From Staphylospora marina (GTDB taxonomy: Bacteria > Bacillota > Bacilli > Thermoactinomycetales > Thermoactinomycetaceae): a stretch of DNA of 64,000 nt. The position numbers and the translations under genes were made by a program. Position 1 is the first letter of the stretch. The number at the start of each line of letters is the position of its first letter. The notes beneath the pieces are model-generated. The model made no database searches and was not told where the DNA came from. It was given only the letters and a program-made list of their open reading frames with translations. This document shows, piece by piece, positions 45,765-54,125 of the stretch. Location: the NCBI RefSeq assembly GCF_003856495.1, contig NZ_CP034118.1, forward strand, positions 62,001-126,000. The letters run 5' to 3'.

Positions 45765-46098
45765 GACGGACGGTTGAGATTTGGCCGGATTGCTTGTCGA
45801 ACCTGTTCAAACGGTCTATAATGACGCTAGGTTTCGAGATGAAAGACCCTCGGGTTGCCGCCGAGGGTGTTGACTGATTTTTCTTCAAATCCCCGGATCG
45901 GGGAAAAGTTCGACAATATCCAACAATTTTCCCAATCCGTTTCTTTTCGTCTACTTGCTACTTTCTTTCACTTGTTAGTAAAATTATATTTAAAGATAAC
46001 GACGCCACATGGAAGAAGTTCCCGGATTTCGGGCGCCGGATTTTTGCGTACCACCCGGTTCCCCATGCTTGTTCAGCAACTGTCAGGGAGGTTAACGT
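45765..46098. other. leader region of the accessory Hsp70 operon
   Basis: About 330 bases with a sigma-A promoter (45794-45822), then a perfect 8-base hairpin (ACCCTCGG with CCGAGGGT, 45846-45868) in the expected leader RNA. An AT-rich stretch (about 45950-46010) then precedes the GrpE-like gene. No credible gene is seen. Confidence 0.5.
45794..45822 (+). promoter_or_regulatory. sigma-A promoter before the GrpE-like gene
   Basis: TTGTCG (45794-45799) and TATAAT (45817-45822) with a 17-base spacer. The -35 region also contains the core 0A-box TGTCGAA (45795-45801), so Spo0A control is possible. Confidence 0.65.
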
Positions 46099-46737
46099 AT
46101 GGGCCCCAGGAAAGAGAACCACCGGTACTTGGAGCAACACCAGCAGCTTTCGGTGCCGGATCCCCGATTCCCGATCGCGAGGAAAGAAGGCGCGGTTCCC
46201 AAAGATCAGGCCCCGGTTCCGCGCGGCGCAGACCGGCACACTCAACAGGTTCTGTCCATGCTGTCCGCATTGCAGCAAAATTTTTCATCCCTCTTGCAGG
46301 TGGTCACCAACCGGCTCAGTTACGACAAAACCAAGGAAGCGGCGTTCAACCGGCTGTATCAGGAAATGGAAGAATTGAAGCAGGACCAGGAACTGAACCA
46401 GTTGCGTCCGCTTTACATTGACCTGATCCTGCTCATTGACCGGATGAACAACATTTACAACGACAAGCTGGAGGCCGGGAACCAAAATCCGGAACTGGTC
46501 AGCATCCTGCAGACGCTCAGTCATGAGGTGCTGGAGATTTTGTACCGCCGTGGCGTGGAACTGATCGTGGCCCCGGGAAGCAAGTTCGATCCCAAGATTC
46601 AACAGGTGGTGGAAGTGATCCCCACCAACAATCCCGCGGAGGACAATCAGGTCGTCCACATGGTTCGGCACGGCTTCAGGTACAAGGATGTGGTTCTTCG
46701 CCCCGAAGAGGTCGTCATCAAGAAATACCAACCCTGA
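46099..46737 (+). CDS. GrpE-like nucleotide exchange factor of an accessory Hsp70
   Basis: This 212-residue protein has the layout of GrpE: a charged N-terminus, a long helical coiled-coil region (about residues 50-140) and a C-terminal beta head. The head carries the GrpE-type pattern FDPKIQQVVEVIP and HGFRYKDVVLRPEEVVI. The overall similarity to the heat-shock GrpE looks low, and the main grpE-dnaK-dnaJ locus normally lies elsewhere next to hrcA. It is followed 305 bases later by an Hsp70 gene, which supports a dedicated exchange factor role. GGGAGG precedes the ATG. Confidence 0.7.
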   Translation: MGPRKENHRYLEQHQQLSVPDPRFPIARKEGAVPKDQAPVPRGADRHTQQVLSMLSALQQNFSSLLQVVTNRLSYDKTKEAAFNRLYQEMEELKQDQELNQLRPLYIDLILLIDRMNNIYNDKLEAGNQNPELVSILQTLSHEVLEILYRRGVELIVAPGSKFDPKIQQVVEVIPTNNPAEDNQVVHMVRHGFRYKDVVLRPEEVVIKKYQP

Positions 46738-47042
46738 CCCTGCGGGAACGAAGGGACAATCAAATGTCTCTGGAACGGATGCCGGACCCGTGTTCGGCCC
46801 GTTCGCTCTCTTGGAGATGGGTTCCCCATCTTTTCGTTTTCATGGACATTGACGGGAAATGGCACGGACGAGACGGAGGTTCCCGGAACGTCGACGGATC
46901 AGGAGGAGGTTTGTCACAAACTTTCTAAAAACTTCTGGCCGTTTTCAGGCGTTTAAGAGAGGGATTCTCTCCCGATGCGGCAGAATATCTATTCATAAAA
47001 CCGGTATGGCTTCCATTATCCGGGTCAAAAGGAGTGAAAAAG
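46738..47042. other. spacer between GrpE-like and Hsp70 genes
   Basis: This 305-base spacer has a hairpin (46815-46840) that may terminate or attenuate the first gene. A short inverted repeat GAGAG-GGATT-CTCTC lies near 46957-46971. I see no CIRCE element (TTAGCACTC-N9-GAGTGCTAA), so HrcA control is unlikely. Confidence 0.5.
46815..46840 (+). terminator. terminator-like hairpin after the GrpE-like gene
   Basis: AGATGGG, loop TTC, CCCATCT, followed by TTTCGTTTT. The loop is only three bases. Confidence 0.65.
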
Positions 47043-48566
47043 ATGGGAAGAGTTGTAGGGATCGACCTGGGAACCACCTACTCGGCGATCGCGGTTGTGA
47101 ACAACTACGGGAAACCGGAAATTCTGGCCAACCGGGAAGGTGACAGGATCACTCCCTCGGTCGTGCTGTTCGACGGCAATGACGTGATCGTCGGCAGCGT
47201 GGCCAAGCGTTCCGCCGTCGCCAGCCCCTTCAACGTGGTTCAGTTCATCAAGCGGCAAATCGGCGACAAGACTTGGCGGTTTCGCACGGAGAACCAGGAA
47301 GATTACACTCCGGAAGAGATTTCCGCGATGATTCTCCGCCGGCTCAAGGAAGATGCGGAGCGGATGCTCGGCGAAAAGGTGGAGGATGCGGTGATCACCG
47401 TTCCGGCCTATTTCGATGACGCCCAGCGCAAAGCGACCCAGGATGCCGGGCGGATCGCGGGACTGAACGTTCTCAGGATCATCAACGAACCGACGGCGGC
47501 GGCGCTTGCCTACGGACTGGAACGGATGGACGTCACCCAGAATCTGCTGGTGTATGACCTCGGGGGCGGTACGTTCGACGTGACGATCATGCGCCTGTCA
47601 CCGGAAGGATTGCGCGTTCTGTCTACCGGCGGCGCCCGGGATCTCGGCGGATTCGACTGGGACAACGTGATCATGAACTACCTGAACGAGGAGTTCAAAA
47701 AACAGGGCGGACCGGACATGCTGGATGATCCGATGCTGGAGCAGGATCTCCGCGACAGGGCGGAAATCGCCAAGAAATCTCTGTCCGTTCGTGACCGGAC
47801 GCACGTCTTCCTCTCCGCCGGCGGCGTGAACGCCACGGTTCCTCTGACGCTGGCGAAGTTTGACGAGCTGACGGCCCCGCTTCTGAACCGGACGAGACGG
47901 ATCATGGAATTTGTGCTGGAAGACGCCGGTCTCCAGTGGAAGGACATCGATCGGGTTCTGCTGGTCGGCGGATCCACCCGGATGAAACAAGTGCCCGCCA
48001 TGATCGAAGAAGTCACCGGCATCAAACCGTCTTTTGACGTCAATCCGGACGAAGTGGTGGCTCAGGGAGCGGCCATTCAGGCGGCCATTCTCGCCATCCG
48101 TGAAGGAAAAGCCTCGTCCCATCTGGTTCAATCGTTCCCGATGATCGAAGTTCAGGACGTGAACTCCCACAGCATGGGCGTCGTGGCTCTGGATGAGAAC
48201 GGTCGCGAGTTCAACTCGATCGTGTTGAAAAAAGACACGGTGATTCCCAGCCGCGTCAGCGGACATTACACCACCACGGTGGATCATCAGTCCAAGCTGC
48301 ACCTGCAGGTCACCGAAGGCGAAGACACGGATCTGGATTATGTCAAAATCGTCGGGGAAGGCATGATCGATCTTCCCAAATATCCCAAGGGAGCCCCGCT
48401 GGAAGTCATTTTTGAGTACGACAGCGACGGCATCATTCATATTTCCGTGATCGATTCCACGGCCGGGACGCTCCTCGGGGAACTGGACATTGACCGTGCT
48501 TCCAACCTCTCCGAAGAGGAAGTGCAGGAGAAGCAGCGGAGGGTGCTCAGCCTGGCGATCGGCTGA
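47043..48566 (+). CDS. short Hsp70 family chaperone
   Basis: This 507-residue protein has a full DnaK-type nucleotide-binding domain and a substrate-binding beta domain but lacks the roughly 100-residue helical lid of DnaK. Nucleotide-site motifs are GIDLGTTYSAIAVV, YDLGGGTFDVTIM and VLLVGGSTRMKQVP. INEPTAAALAYGLE is intact. The protein ends soon after the beta sandwich (DLDYVKIVGEG, SNLSEEEVQEKQRR). Start at ATG 47043 with AAAGGAG eight bases upstream. Lidless Hsp70s next to J-like proteins are known but little studied. It is likely a specialised chaperone, perhaps for the Tad pilus genes 1.7 kb downstream. Confidence 0.88.
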   Translation: MGRVVGIDLGTTYSAIAVVNNYGKPEILANREGDRITPSVVLFDGNDVIVGSVAKRSAVASPFNVVQFIKRQIGDKTWRFRTENQEDYTPEEISAMILRRLKEDAERMLGEKVEDAVITVPAYFDDAQRKATQDAGRIAGLNVLRIINEPTAAALAYGLERMDVTQNLLVYDLGGGTFDVTIMRLSPEGLRVLSTGGARDLGGFDWDNVIMNYLNEEFKKQGGPDMLDDPMLEQDLRDRAEIAKKSLSVRDRTHVFLSAGGVNATVPLTLAKFDELTAPLLNRTRRIMEFVLEDAGLQWKDIDRVLLVGGSTRMKQVPAMIEEVTGIKPSFDVNPDEVVAQGAAIQAAILAIREGKASSHLVQSFPMIEVQDVNSHSMGVVALDENGREFNSIVLKKDTVIPSRVSGHYTTTVDHQSKLHLQVTEGEDTDLDYVKIVGEGMIDLPKYPKGAPLEVIFEYDSDGIIHISVIDSTAGTLLGELDIDRASNLSEEEVQEKQRRVLSLAIG

Positions 48567-48605
48567 CGAAACTGAAACGGAATCCAGGAAAGAGGCTGGC
48601 AAGAC

Positions 48606-49865
48606 ATGATGACGAACTACTACGACGCACTCGGCATGTCTCCCGATGCTTCCGCCGATGAGATCAAGGCACGGATTCATGAAGAGCTTCGTCGCTGGAC
48701 GGTCCGGTCCCATTCCCCTTCGCCCGAGAAGCGGGCGGAAGCGGAACGGAAGCTCCGGTTGCTCCGCGAGATGGAACAGATTTTGCTTGATACGGATTCC
48801 CGCGCAGCATACGATTTCCGGCTGAGAACATCGGGAGTGCCGGGGAAGACGGAGAGCGTGCTCTCTCCGGAAGAGTTGGAGAAACGGTTGGAAGAAGCGG
48901 GAAAACTCCTTGAGAAAGGAATGAGCCGGGAAGCGGCCGGAGAGCTCGAAGAGATTTCCGCGTCGTTTGATGACCGGTCGGATGCCTGGGCTCTGCTGGC
49001 CGAAGCGCTCCATCGTTCGGGTGAAACCGAAAAGGCCCTTCGCCCAATGGCCAGAGCGCGTGATCTGGATTCTGACCGCGCCGAATACATATGGCTGCAC
49101 GGTGAGATGCTCGAAGCGCTGGGACGGAATGACGAGGCGGAAGAACTGTACCGCTCGGCATCGGCCGGACAAAGCCGTGGAGAGGGACTGTTCAGATTGG
49201 GTCGGTTGTATGTGAACACCGGTCGGTTGCGCGAAGGAATCCGGCTGTTGGAGGAGTCGCTCCGCAGCGGCGGTGAACCGGAGAAAGTCAAGCGTGACCT
49301 CTTTCTGGCCCATCTCCAATCGGCCACGGCGGCATGGAAAACCGTGTCACCGGGTCATCCGGTGATGGAACCCGGAAAATACCCCACATCGCTCGCCGAA
49401 ACGGAAACGGCAAAGGAAGCCGTGGCCAAGGCGGAAGGACTCAGGGTGACCGATTCCGGTCTTCAGGCCAAGCTGGAACACGTGAAAGAGGATATTCGCC
49501 GCAAGACCGGCCGAACATTTACGGGAAGTCTGCTGGCATTGGCAGTCATGTTGGCCGGACTGGGACTGGACGTGTTCCGGGATCCGGTACCCTTGCGTTG
49601 GGTCGCATTTCTGTTACCCGTCTTCTACATGGTGTCGGCGCTGAGTCCCAAGTCCTTGGTCTACCGGGCCATTTTGCAGGGAGAGAGTTCCCGGTCCGAT
49701 TTTGCCCGATTGTGGGATGAACTTCGCGAGCGGTACGGACGGCTCGCATGGGGAATGATGCTTGTCGTGTATGCGGCGCTCTTCTGGTTTGCCGTATGGT
49801 TGACCATTCCTGTCATCATTCTGAATGTACACCGTCATTATCTTCAGGGCTCGACCGGTGACTGA
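48606..49865 (+). CDS. membrane J-like protein with TPR region
   Basis: This 419-residue protein starts with a J-domain-like helix pattern (YYDALGMSPDASADEIKARI, then AEAERKLRLL and DTDSRAAYDFRL). The HPD tripeptide between helices II and III is missing; the place reads RSHSPSP. A similar lineage of degenerate J domains with R/KW and EAERK features occurs beside Hsp70 genes in other bacteria. Residues about 95-230 form TPR-like helix pairs. The C-terminal 120 residues have three to four hydrophobic segments, so the protein is membrane anchored. It lies 39 bases after the Hsp70 gene. It probably recruits the chaperone to the membrane without canonical ATPase stimulation. Confidence 0.72.
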   Translation: MMTNYYDALGMSPDASADEIKARIHEELRRWTVRSHSPSPEKRAEAERKLRLLREMEQILLDTDSRAAYDFRLRTSGVPGKTESVLSPEELEKRLEEAGKLLEKGMSREAAGELEEISASFDDRSDAWALLAEALHRSGETEKALRPMARARDLDSDRAEYIWLHGEMLEALGRNDEAEELYRSASAGQSRGEGLFRLGRLYVNTGRLREGIRLLEESLRSGGEPEKVKRDLFLAHLQSATAAWKTVSPGHPVMEPGKYPTSLAETETAKEAVAKAEGLRVTDSGLQAKLEHVKEDIRRKTGRTFTGSLLALAVMLAGLGLDVFRDPVPLRWVAFLLPVFYMVSALSPKSLVYRAILQGESSRSDFARLWDELRERYGRLAWGMMLVVYAALFWFAVWLTIPVIILNVHRHYLQGSTGD

Positions 49866-49907
49866 GACAAGCGAATCGGGATCCGGCGGCTTGACATACA
49901 AGGCACG

Positions 49908-49940
49908 CTCCGACAGCCTTTTGCGCTGTCGGAGTTTTTT
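49908..49940 (+). terminator. terminator of the accessory Hsp70 operon
   Basis: CTCCGACAGC, loop CTTTTGC, GCTGTCGGAG (perfect 10-base stem), followed by six T. Confidence 0.93.
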
Positions 49941-50260
49941 CTTTATTTCATGAAAATTTCATTGAGATGTTTGCGGCTTCTCGATTGCGGGAATGTTTTT
50001 TTCGAAAGGCGTCGTTGTTGCTGAAAATTGCATTGGTGAAGTTGGTGTTTTTTTCTCGCTGTTTCTGTTTTCCCTTCTCTTCGACTTGTTTCGGATCCAT
50101 TGTATTTTAAGAAAGGTTGTAAATTTCAGGTTGTATTGATAGAATGGTGTAAGTAAACGGAAAACGTAAATTTTTTTGGTTTTCCTACAAGATTTGCATT
50201 GTGACGGTGAATGGTCGGATGCATGTCAGCCGGAAGGGAAGAGAGGGGGAAGGGGCCCGG
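49941..50260. other. AT-rich leader before the Tad locus
   Basis: About 320 bases that are clearly richer in A+T than the surroundings, with many runs of T and A. It carries the promoter of the Tad operon (50117-50145) and no gene. Such AT-rich upstream regions are common targets of AbrB-type regulators, but no specific site is assigned. Confidence 0.55.
50117..50145 (+). promoter_or_regulatory. sigma-A promoter of the Tad operon
   Basis: TTGTAA (50117-50122) and TAGAAT (50140-50145) with a 17-base spacer, 115 bases before tadZ. Confidence 0.6.
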
Positions 50261-51433
50261 ATGGATGCAGATGTGAATGTGTTGATCGTGACGGAGGAAG
50301 GTCCCATCGCGGCGGATTTGCTGGAGCGATTGAAGAGCCGGTTTCCCCGGATCACCCGGCTTCATCCCGGGGAAGTGAGACGGGAAATCTCGCGGATTCA
50401 GCCGGATCTGGTCTTGCTGCATGAAGGCCCCCGAAAGTCGGAACTGGAGAACATCCCATTGATTCTGAAAGAGATTGACAAGGTTGAAGTCGTTCTCCTC
50501 ACCGAGTCGAAGGATTCGATTCGCGTGCGCGACGCGTCGCGGGCCGGCGCGTTTGACGTGTTGTTTTTTCCCGATGAGATCAATGCATTGGGAGATGTGT
50601 TGAGCCGGGCGATCAAGTCCCTTCGTTCGGGAAAAAGAATGGATTCCGCCAAGGGAGTGTCCACCTGGGGACGCGGTCAAGTGATCGCCTTTTACAGCGG
50701 CAAGGGGGGGACGGGGAAAAGCCTGGTCGCTTCCACGCTGGCTCAGACCTTGCAGCTTGAATCCAGTTCCAGTGTGCTTCTCGTTGATTTGAACTTCCAA
50801 TACGGGGGAGTGGAGACGTTTCTCGGCGTGGACGGCGGTCGTAGCCTCCATGACCTGACACCGGTGCTCGACGAATTGAATGACAATCACATCCGCAGCG
50901 TCACGGTGGTGGAACGCCATTCGCAAATGGAGGTGCTGGTCAGTCCGCTGGATTTGTCCACGGCTGTCAACATCACCGAGGAACATGTGGAACGACTGCT
51001 TCGCGCGGCCCGCCTTTACTATGACTACATTCTGGTGGATGTGCCGACGGAGATGACTCCGATCACATACGCCACGCTCGAAGAGGCGGACCGGATTTTT
51101 TATGTGCTCAATCCGGACGCGCTGTCGCTCCGGGTGTTGGGACGGGTGTTGGCCACGTTTTCCTCCGTGGGGGTGGACCCGGAGGACCGCCTGCAGCTCG
51201 TGCTCAATCGGGTGAACCGCGACAGCGAAATCACGGTGAAAGACATTCGACATCGTTTCCCGTATGAAGTGATCGCCGAACTCCGGGATGATCCCAAACG
51301 GGTGGATCAGGCCGTCAACCGCGGTAAACCGCTCCGGACGGCGCAAGAAGACAAGAACCTCGGCCTGTTCGCCCGGGATGTGCAGAAGCTGGCCAAAATC
51401 ATCATGGAAGCCGGCAAGCGCCTGCATGTCTGA
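50261..51433 (+). CDS. tadZ: TadZ/CpaE-type pilus localisation ATPase
   Basis: This 390-residue protein has an atypical receiver-like domain (about residues 1-120) followed by a ParA/MinD-type ATPase. The deviant Walker A is YSGKGGTGKSLVAS and Walker A' lies in VLLVDLNFQYGGVE. In the receiver part the usual phospho-Asp after the third strand is missing (PDLVLLHEGPR), so it is probably not phosphorylated. TadZ places the Tad machine at a cell site. The ATG at 50261 follows GAGAGGGGGAAGG; earlier in-frame codons at 50201 and 50219 lack a good site. First gene of the Tad operon. Confidence 0.9.
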   Translation: MDADVNVLIVTEEGPIAADLLERLKSRFPRITRLHPGEVRREISRIQPDLVLLHEGPRKSELENIPLILKEIDKVEVVLLTESKDSIRVRDASRAGAFDVLFFPDEINALGDVLSRAIKSLRSGKRMDSAKGVSTWGRGQVIAFYSGKGGTGKSLVASTLAQTLQLESSSSVLLVDLNFQYGGVETFLGVDGGRSLHDLTPVLDELNDNHIRSVTVVERHSQMEVLVSPLDLSTAVNITEEHVERLLRAARLYYDYILVDVPTEMTPITYATLEEADRIFYVLNPDALSLRVLGRVLATFSSVGVDPEDRLQLVLNRVNRDSEITVKDIRHRFPYEVIAELRDDPKRVDQAVNRGKPLRTAQEDKNLGLFARDVQKLAKIIMEAGKRLHV

Positions 51434-51457
51434 CGGGAATGTCGGAGGGGGATAGCG

Positions 51458-51913
51458 ATGGTCTGGCTGGAACACGTGCTGTACGCGGGGCTCATTGTGA
51501 TCCTGGTTGCCGCGACGGTGACGGATCTGAAGCATCGCCTCATTTATGATCGGTTTGTGCTATCGGGATTGGTGCTGACCGCGGGTGTCCGGTTGCTGTA
51601 CAGGCCCGATCCCTGGTGGAATTATGTGCTGACCGGGGTCACCGTTTTTCTGGTGTTGTTTCTCATCGCCGCCTGGACGGACGAAACATCCATCGGAGGC
51701 GGAGATGTCAAGCTGTTCGGGATGTTGGGGCTGGCCGTCGGCTTCGGACCGTTTTTGCTCCTCTTCCTGTCATCCCACGTATTGGCCGCCCTGGCCGTGT
51801 TGGCATTCAAACTCGTTCAGCCGGGGAAGATCGACAAAAAGACCGAATTCCCCTTTGCACCGTTCATCTTGGCGGGGACGGTGTTGACGTACGTCACGGT
51901 TCATCTGATCTGA
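51458..51913 (+). CDS. tadV: prepilin peptidase TadV/CpaA (A24 family)
   Basis: This 151-residue membrane aspartic peptidase cleaves Flp-type prepilins at the conserved Gly. The two catalytic aspartates are in ATVTDLKHRLIYD and in the signature GGGDVKLFGMLGL. Four to five membrane segments fill the rest, without the N-terminal methylase domain of PilD, as expected for TadV. Substrates in the same operon would be the Flp pilin (56064), the pilin-toxin fusion (59484) and the TadE/G-like proteins. Confidence 0.93.
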   Translation: MVWLEHVLYAGLIVILVAATVTDLKHRLIYDRFVLSGLVLTAGVRLLYRPDPWWNYVLTGVTVFLVLFLIAAWTDETSIGGGDVKLFGMLGLAVGFGPFLLLFLSSHVLAALAVLAFKLVQPGKIDKKTEFPFAPFILAGTVLTYVTVHLI

Positions 51914-51955
51914 TCATCGGATTCCATTTCCAAGTGCGGGGCGGGTGTGTGCCAC

Positions 51956-52720
51956 ATGCAAGATGCAAAACGAAGAGCGATTCTGTTTCTCATCCTGGCC
52001 CTTCTGATGGCCTCGGTGGCCGGATGGATGTTCATGAATGAAGTGAGTCAGGTGTACGCCACGCTGGGGGATTTCGCCACGGTGTACGTGGCACGGAAGA
52101 ACATCTCTTCCCGGGAGCCGCTGAAGCCGGAATATTTCGAAGCCAGGGAGATCCCGGTCAAATACCTTCCGCAATCCGCCGTCACCAGTCTGGAAATGAT
52201 CGAAGTCGAGGGAAACACCTATCCGGTCGATCATCTGACCACGGTGGTCCCCCTGAAAGAAGGGGATCTTCTCACCACGCCCCTTCTGAAGGTGCAAAAC
52301 CGGCTCTCTTCCGAAAACCACCGCATGATCGTGCTTCATCGGTCCCAGCAGGTCGGTTTTGATGACATCTTCGACGTCAATGACGTGGTGGACATCATCG
52401 TCACGAAAAAAGGGAACAACCAACAGCTCGAAACAAGAGCCTTCATGCAGAAGGTGAAGGTGGTCGGTGTCGGCAGGGATGACGACGGAAACATCTCCAG
52501 CATCGGGTTGGAGATGACCCTGCAGGAGGCGGAAAGATTCATCAATGAACAGTACACGGCGGCGGCGATTCGCGTGCTTAAGGCGCCCAACCTGAATCAG
52601 GGACGCAGCGGCCAACCGGTTCCGCAGGCCGTTCCCCGAAACTCCGGCGAATCCACGCCGCCGTCAACCGGTGAAAACGGTGCTCCGATGCATGAAGACA
52701 TCGGGGATGAGGGCCAGTGA
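51956..52720 (+). CDS. cpaB: pilus assembly protein CpaB/RcpC (SAF domain)
   Basis: This 254-residue protein has one N-terminal membrane segment (about 10-28) and an extracytoplasmic SAF domain (VYVARKNISSREPLKPEYFEA) followed by an RcpC-type domain ending about residue 215 (ALEMTLQEAERF-like). A Pro/Gly/Ser-rich tail follows. CpaB/RcpC-like proteins belong to the Tad envelope complex; in a monoderm it probably works in the wall since no secretin gene is present. The ATG at 51956 and a GTG at 51947 are both possible; the ribosome binding site is weak (GCGGGG). Confidence 0.85.
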   Translation: MQDAKRRAILFLILALLMASVAGWMFMNEVSQVYATLGDFATVYVARKNISSREPLKPEYFEAREIPVKYLPQSAVTSLEMIEVEGNTYPVDHLTTVVPLKEGDLLTTPLLKVQNRLSSENHRMIVLHRSQQVGFDDIFDVNDVVDIIVTKKGNNQQLETRAFMQKVKVVGVGRDDDGNISSIGLEMTLQEAERFINEQYTAAAIRVLKAPNLNQGRSGQPVPQAVPRNSGESTPPSTGENGAPMHEDIGDEGQ

Positions 52721-52754
52721 TGGAAGCGGCGGGAGGGGAGGGAGATGGTAGATC

Positions 52755-54125
52755 ATGGGAAAGGAACTGTTTGAACGTCAATCCCGCCTGACCCGGAATT
52801 TCGTCCGAAAGGCGGCCGATCAGCCGCAAATGCGCCCTGCCGAGGACCAGCGCATCAACCAGCTGGCCGTTCATTTCAAGGCACGGGTGCTCCGGGAAAC
52901 CGATCTGGAAAAGCTGACCGGTATGTCCTCCGCCGAACTTCGCATCACCCTCGACCGGCTGATCAGCCGTTATCTGGCTGACGAACAGGTGGTGCTCACC
53001 GCTCAGGAACGAAACCGGCTGATCAGCCGGATCATCAACGAGTCGGTCGGATACGGGCCCCTCGAGCCGCTTCTGGAAGACGATGAAATCACCGAAATCA
53101 TGGTGAACGGACCGGATGAAGTCTTTTACGAAAAGAACGGAAAGCTTCACAAGACGGACATCCGGTTCCGGGACGAGGAAGCGCTTCGTCACGTGATCGA
53201 CCGCATCGTGGCTCCGATCGGTCGTCGCATCGACGTCAGCTCTCCGATGGTGGATGCCCGTCTTCCGGACGGCAGTCGGGTCAACGCCGTCATTCCGCCG
53301 ATTTCCACCAAGGGATCGCTGCTGTCGATCCGAAAATTTCGCAAAGAGCCGATCCGGCTGGAAGACCTGATCGGCTTCGGCAGCATGACGGAAGAAATGG
53401 GCCGTTTTCTGGTCAGCCTGGTGAAAGCCCGGATCAACCTGATCATCTCCGGGGGAACCGGCAGCGGAAAAACGACGCTGCTCAACGCGCTGGCCTGCCA
53501 CATTCCCGAAGACGAACGGATCATCACCATCGAGGACATGGCCGAGCTGCGCATCCCCCACAACCACGTCGTCGGACTGGAGGCCAGGCCGGCCAACGTC
53601 GAGGGCAAAGGGGAAATCACCATCCGCCGGCTGGTGCGGAACGCCCTGCGGATGCGCCCGGACCGGATCATCGTCGGTGAGGTCCGCGGTTCGGAGGCCT
53701 TTGACATGTTGCAGGCAATGAACACCGGTCATGAGGGATCTCTCACCACCATTCACGCCAATTCGCCGCAGGACGCCATGAACCGCCTGGAAGGCATGGT
53801 GATGATGTCCGGCTTGGATCTTCCGTCTTCGGTCATCCGCCAATACATCACCGGGGCGGTGGATTACATCATCCAAATCGGCCGTTTGCCGGACGGTCAG
53901 CGGAAAATGCTGGCCATCTCCGAATTGGAAGAGCGCGAAAACGGCACCGTGCGCATGATCGACATTTTCCGCTTCGTTCAGACGGGGGTCACCCCGGAGG
54001 GGAACGTACGGGGATTCTTCAGCGCCACCGGCGCGATCCCGCGCAGTTTGGACCGGCTGAAAGCCTACGGCGTCCCCGTTGACCCGGAGATTTTCCGACC
54101 GCATCCGGAGGTGAAGGAGCCGTGA
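52755..54125 (+). CDS. tadA: Tad pilus assembly ATPase TadA/CpaF
   Basis: This 456-residue secretion ATPase powers pilus assembly and possibly retraction. An N-terminal helical region is followed by VNGPDEVFYEKNGKL, the Walker A GGTGSGKTTLLNAL (about residue 235), an Asp box (TIEDMAELRIP), Walker B (PDRIIVGEVRGSEAFDML) and the His box SLTTIHANSPQDAMNRL. This order defines the CpaF/TadA group of VirB11-like ATPases. It overlaps tadB by four bases (GTGA), giving the usual tadA-tadB-tadC arrangement. Confidence 0.96.
   Translation: MGKELFERQSRLTRNFVRKAADQPQMRPAEDQRINQLAVHFKARVLRETDLEKLTGMSSAELRITLDRLISRYLADEQVVLTAQERNRLISRIINESVGYGPLEPLLEDDEITEIMVNGPDEVFYEKNGKLHKTDIRFRDEEALRHVIDRIVAPIGRRIDVSSPMVDARLPDGSRVNAVIPPISTKGSLLSIRKFRKEPIRLEDLIGFGSMTEEMGRFLVSLVKARINLIISGGTGSGKTTLLNALACHIPEDERIITIEDMAELRIPHNHVVGLEARPANVEGKGEITIRRLVRNALRMRPDRIIVGEVRGSEAFDMLQAMNTGHEGSLTTIHANSPQDAMNRLEGMVMMSGLDLPSSVIRQYITGAVDYIIQIGRLPDGQRKMLAISELEERENGTVRMIDIFRFVQTGVTPEGNVRGFFSATGAIPRSLDRLKAYGVPVDPEIFRPHPEVKEP

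Noticed and set aside
46738..47042. CIRCE or HrcA control of the Hsp70 cassette
   Set aside because: No TTAGCACTC-N9-GAGTGCTAA element is present in the spacer or upstream of the GrpE-like gene.
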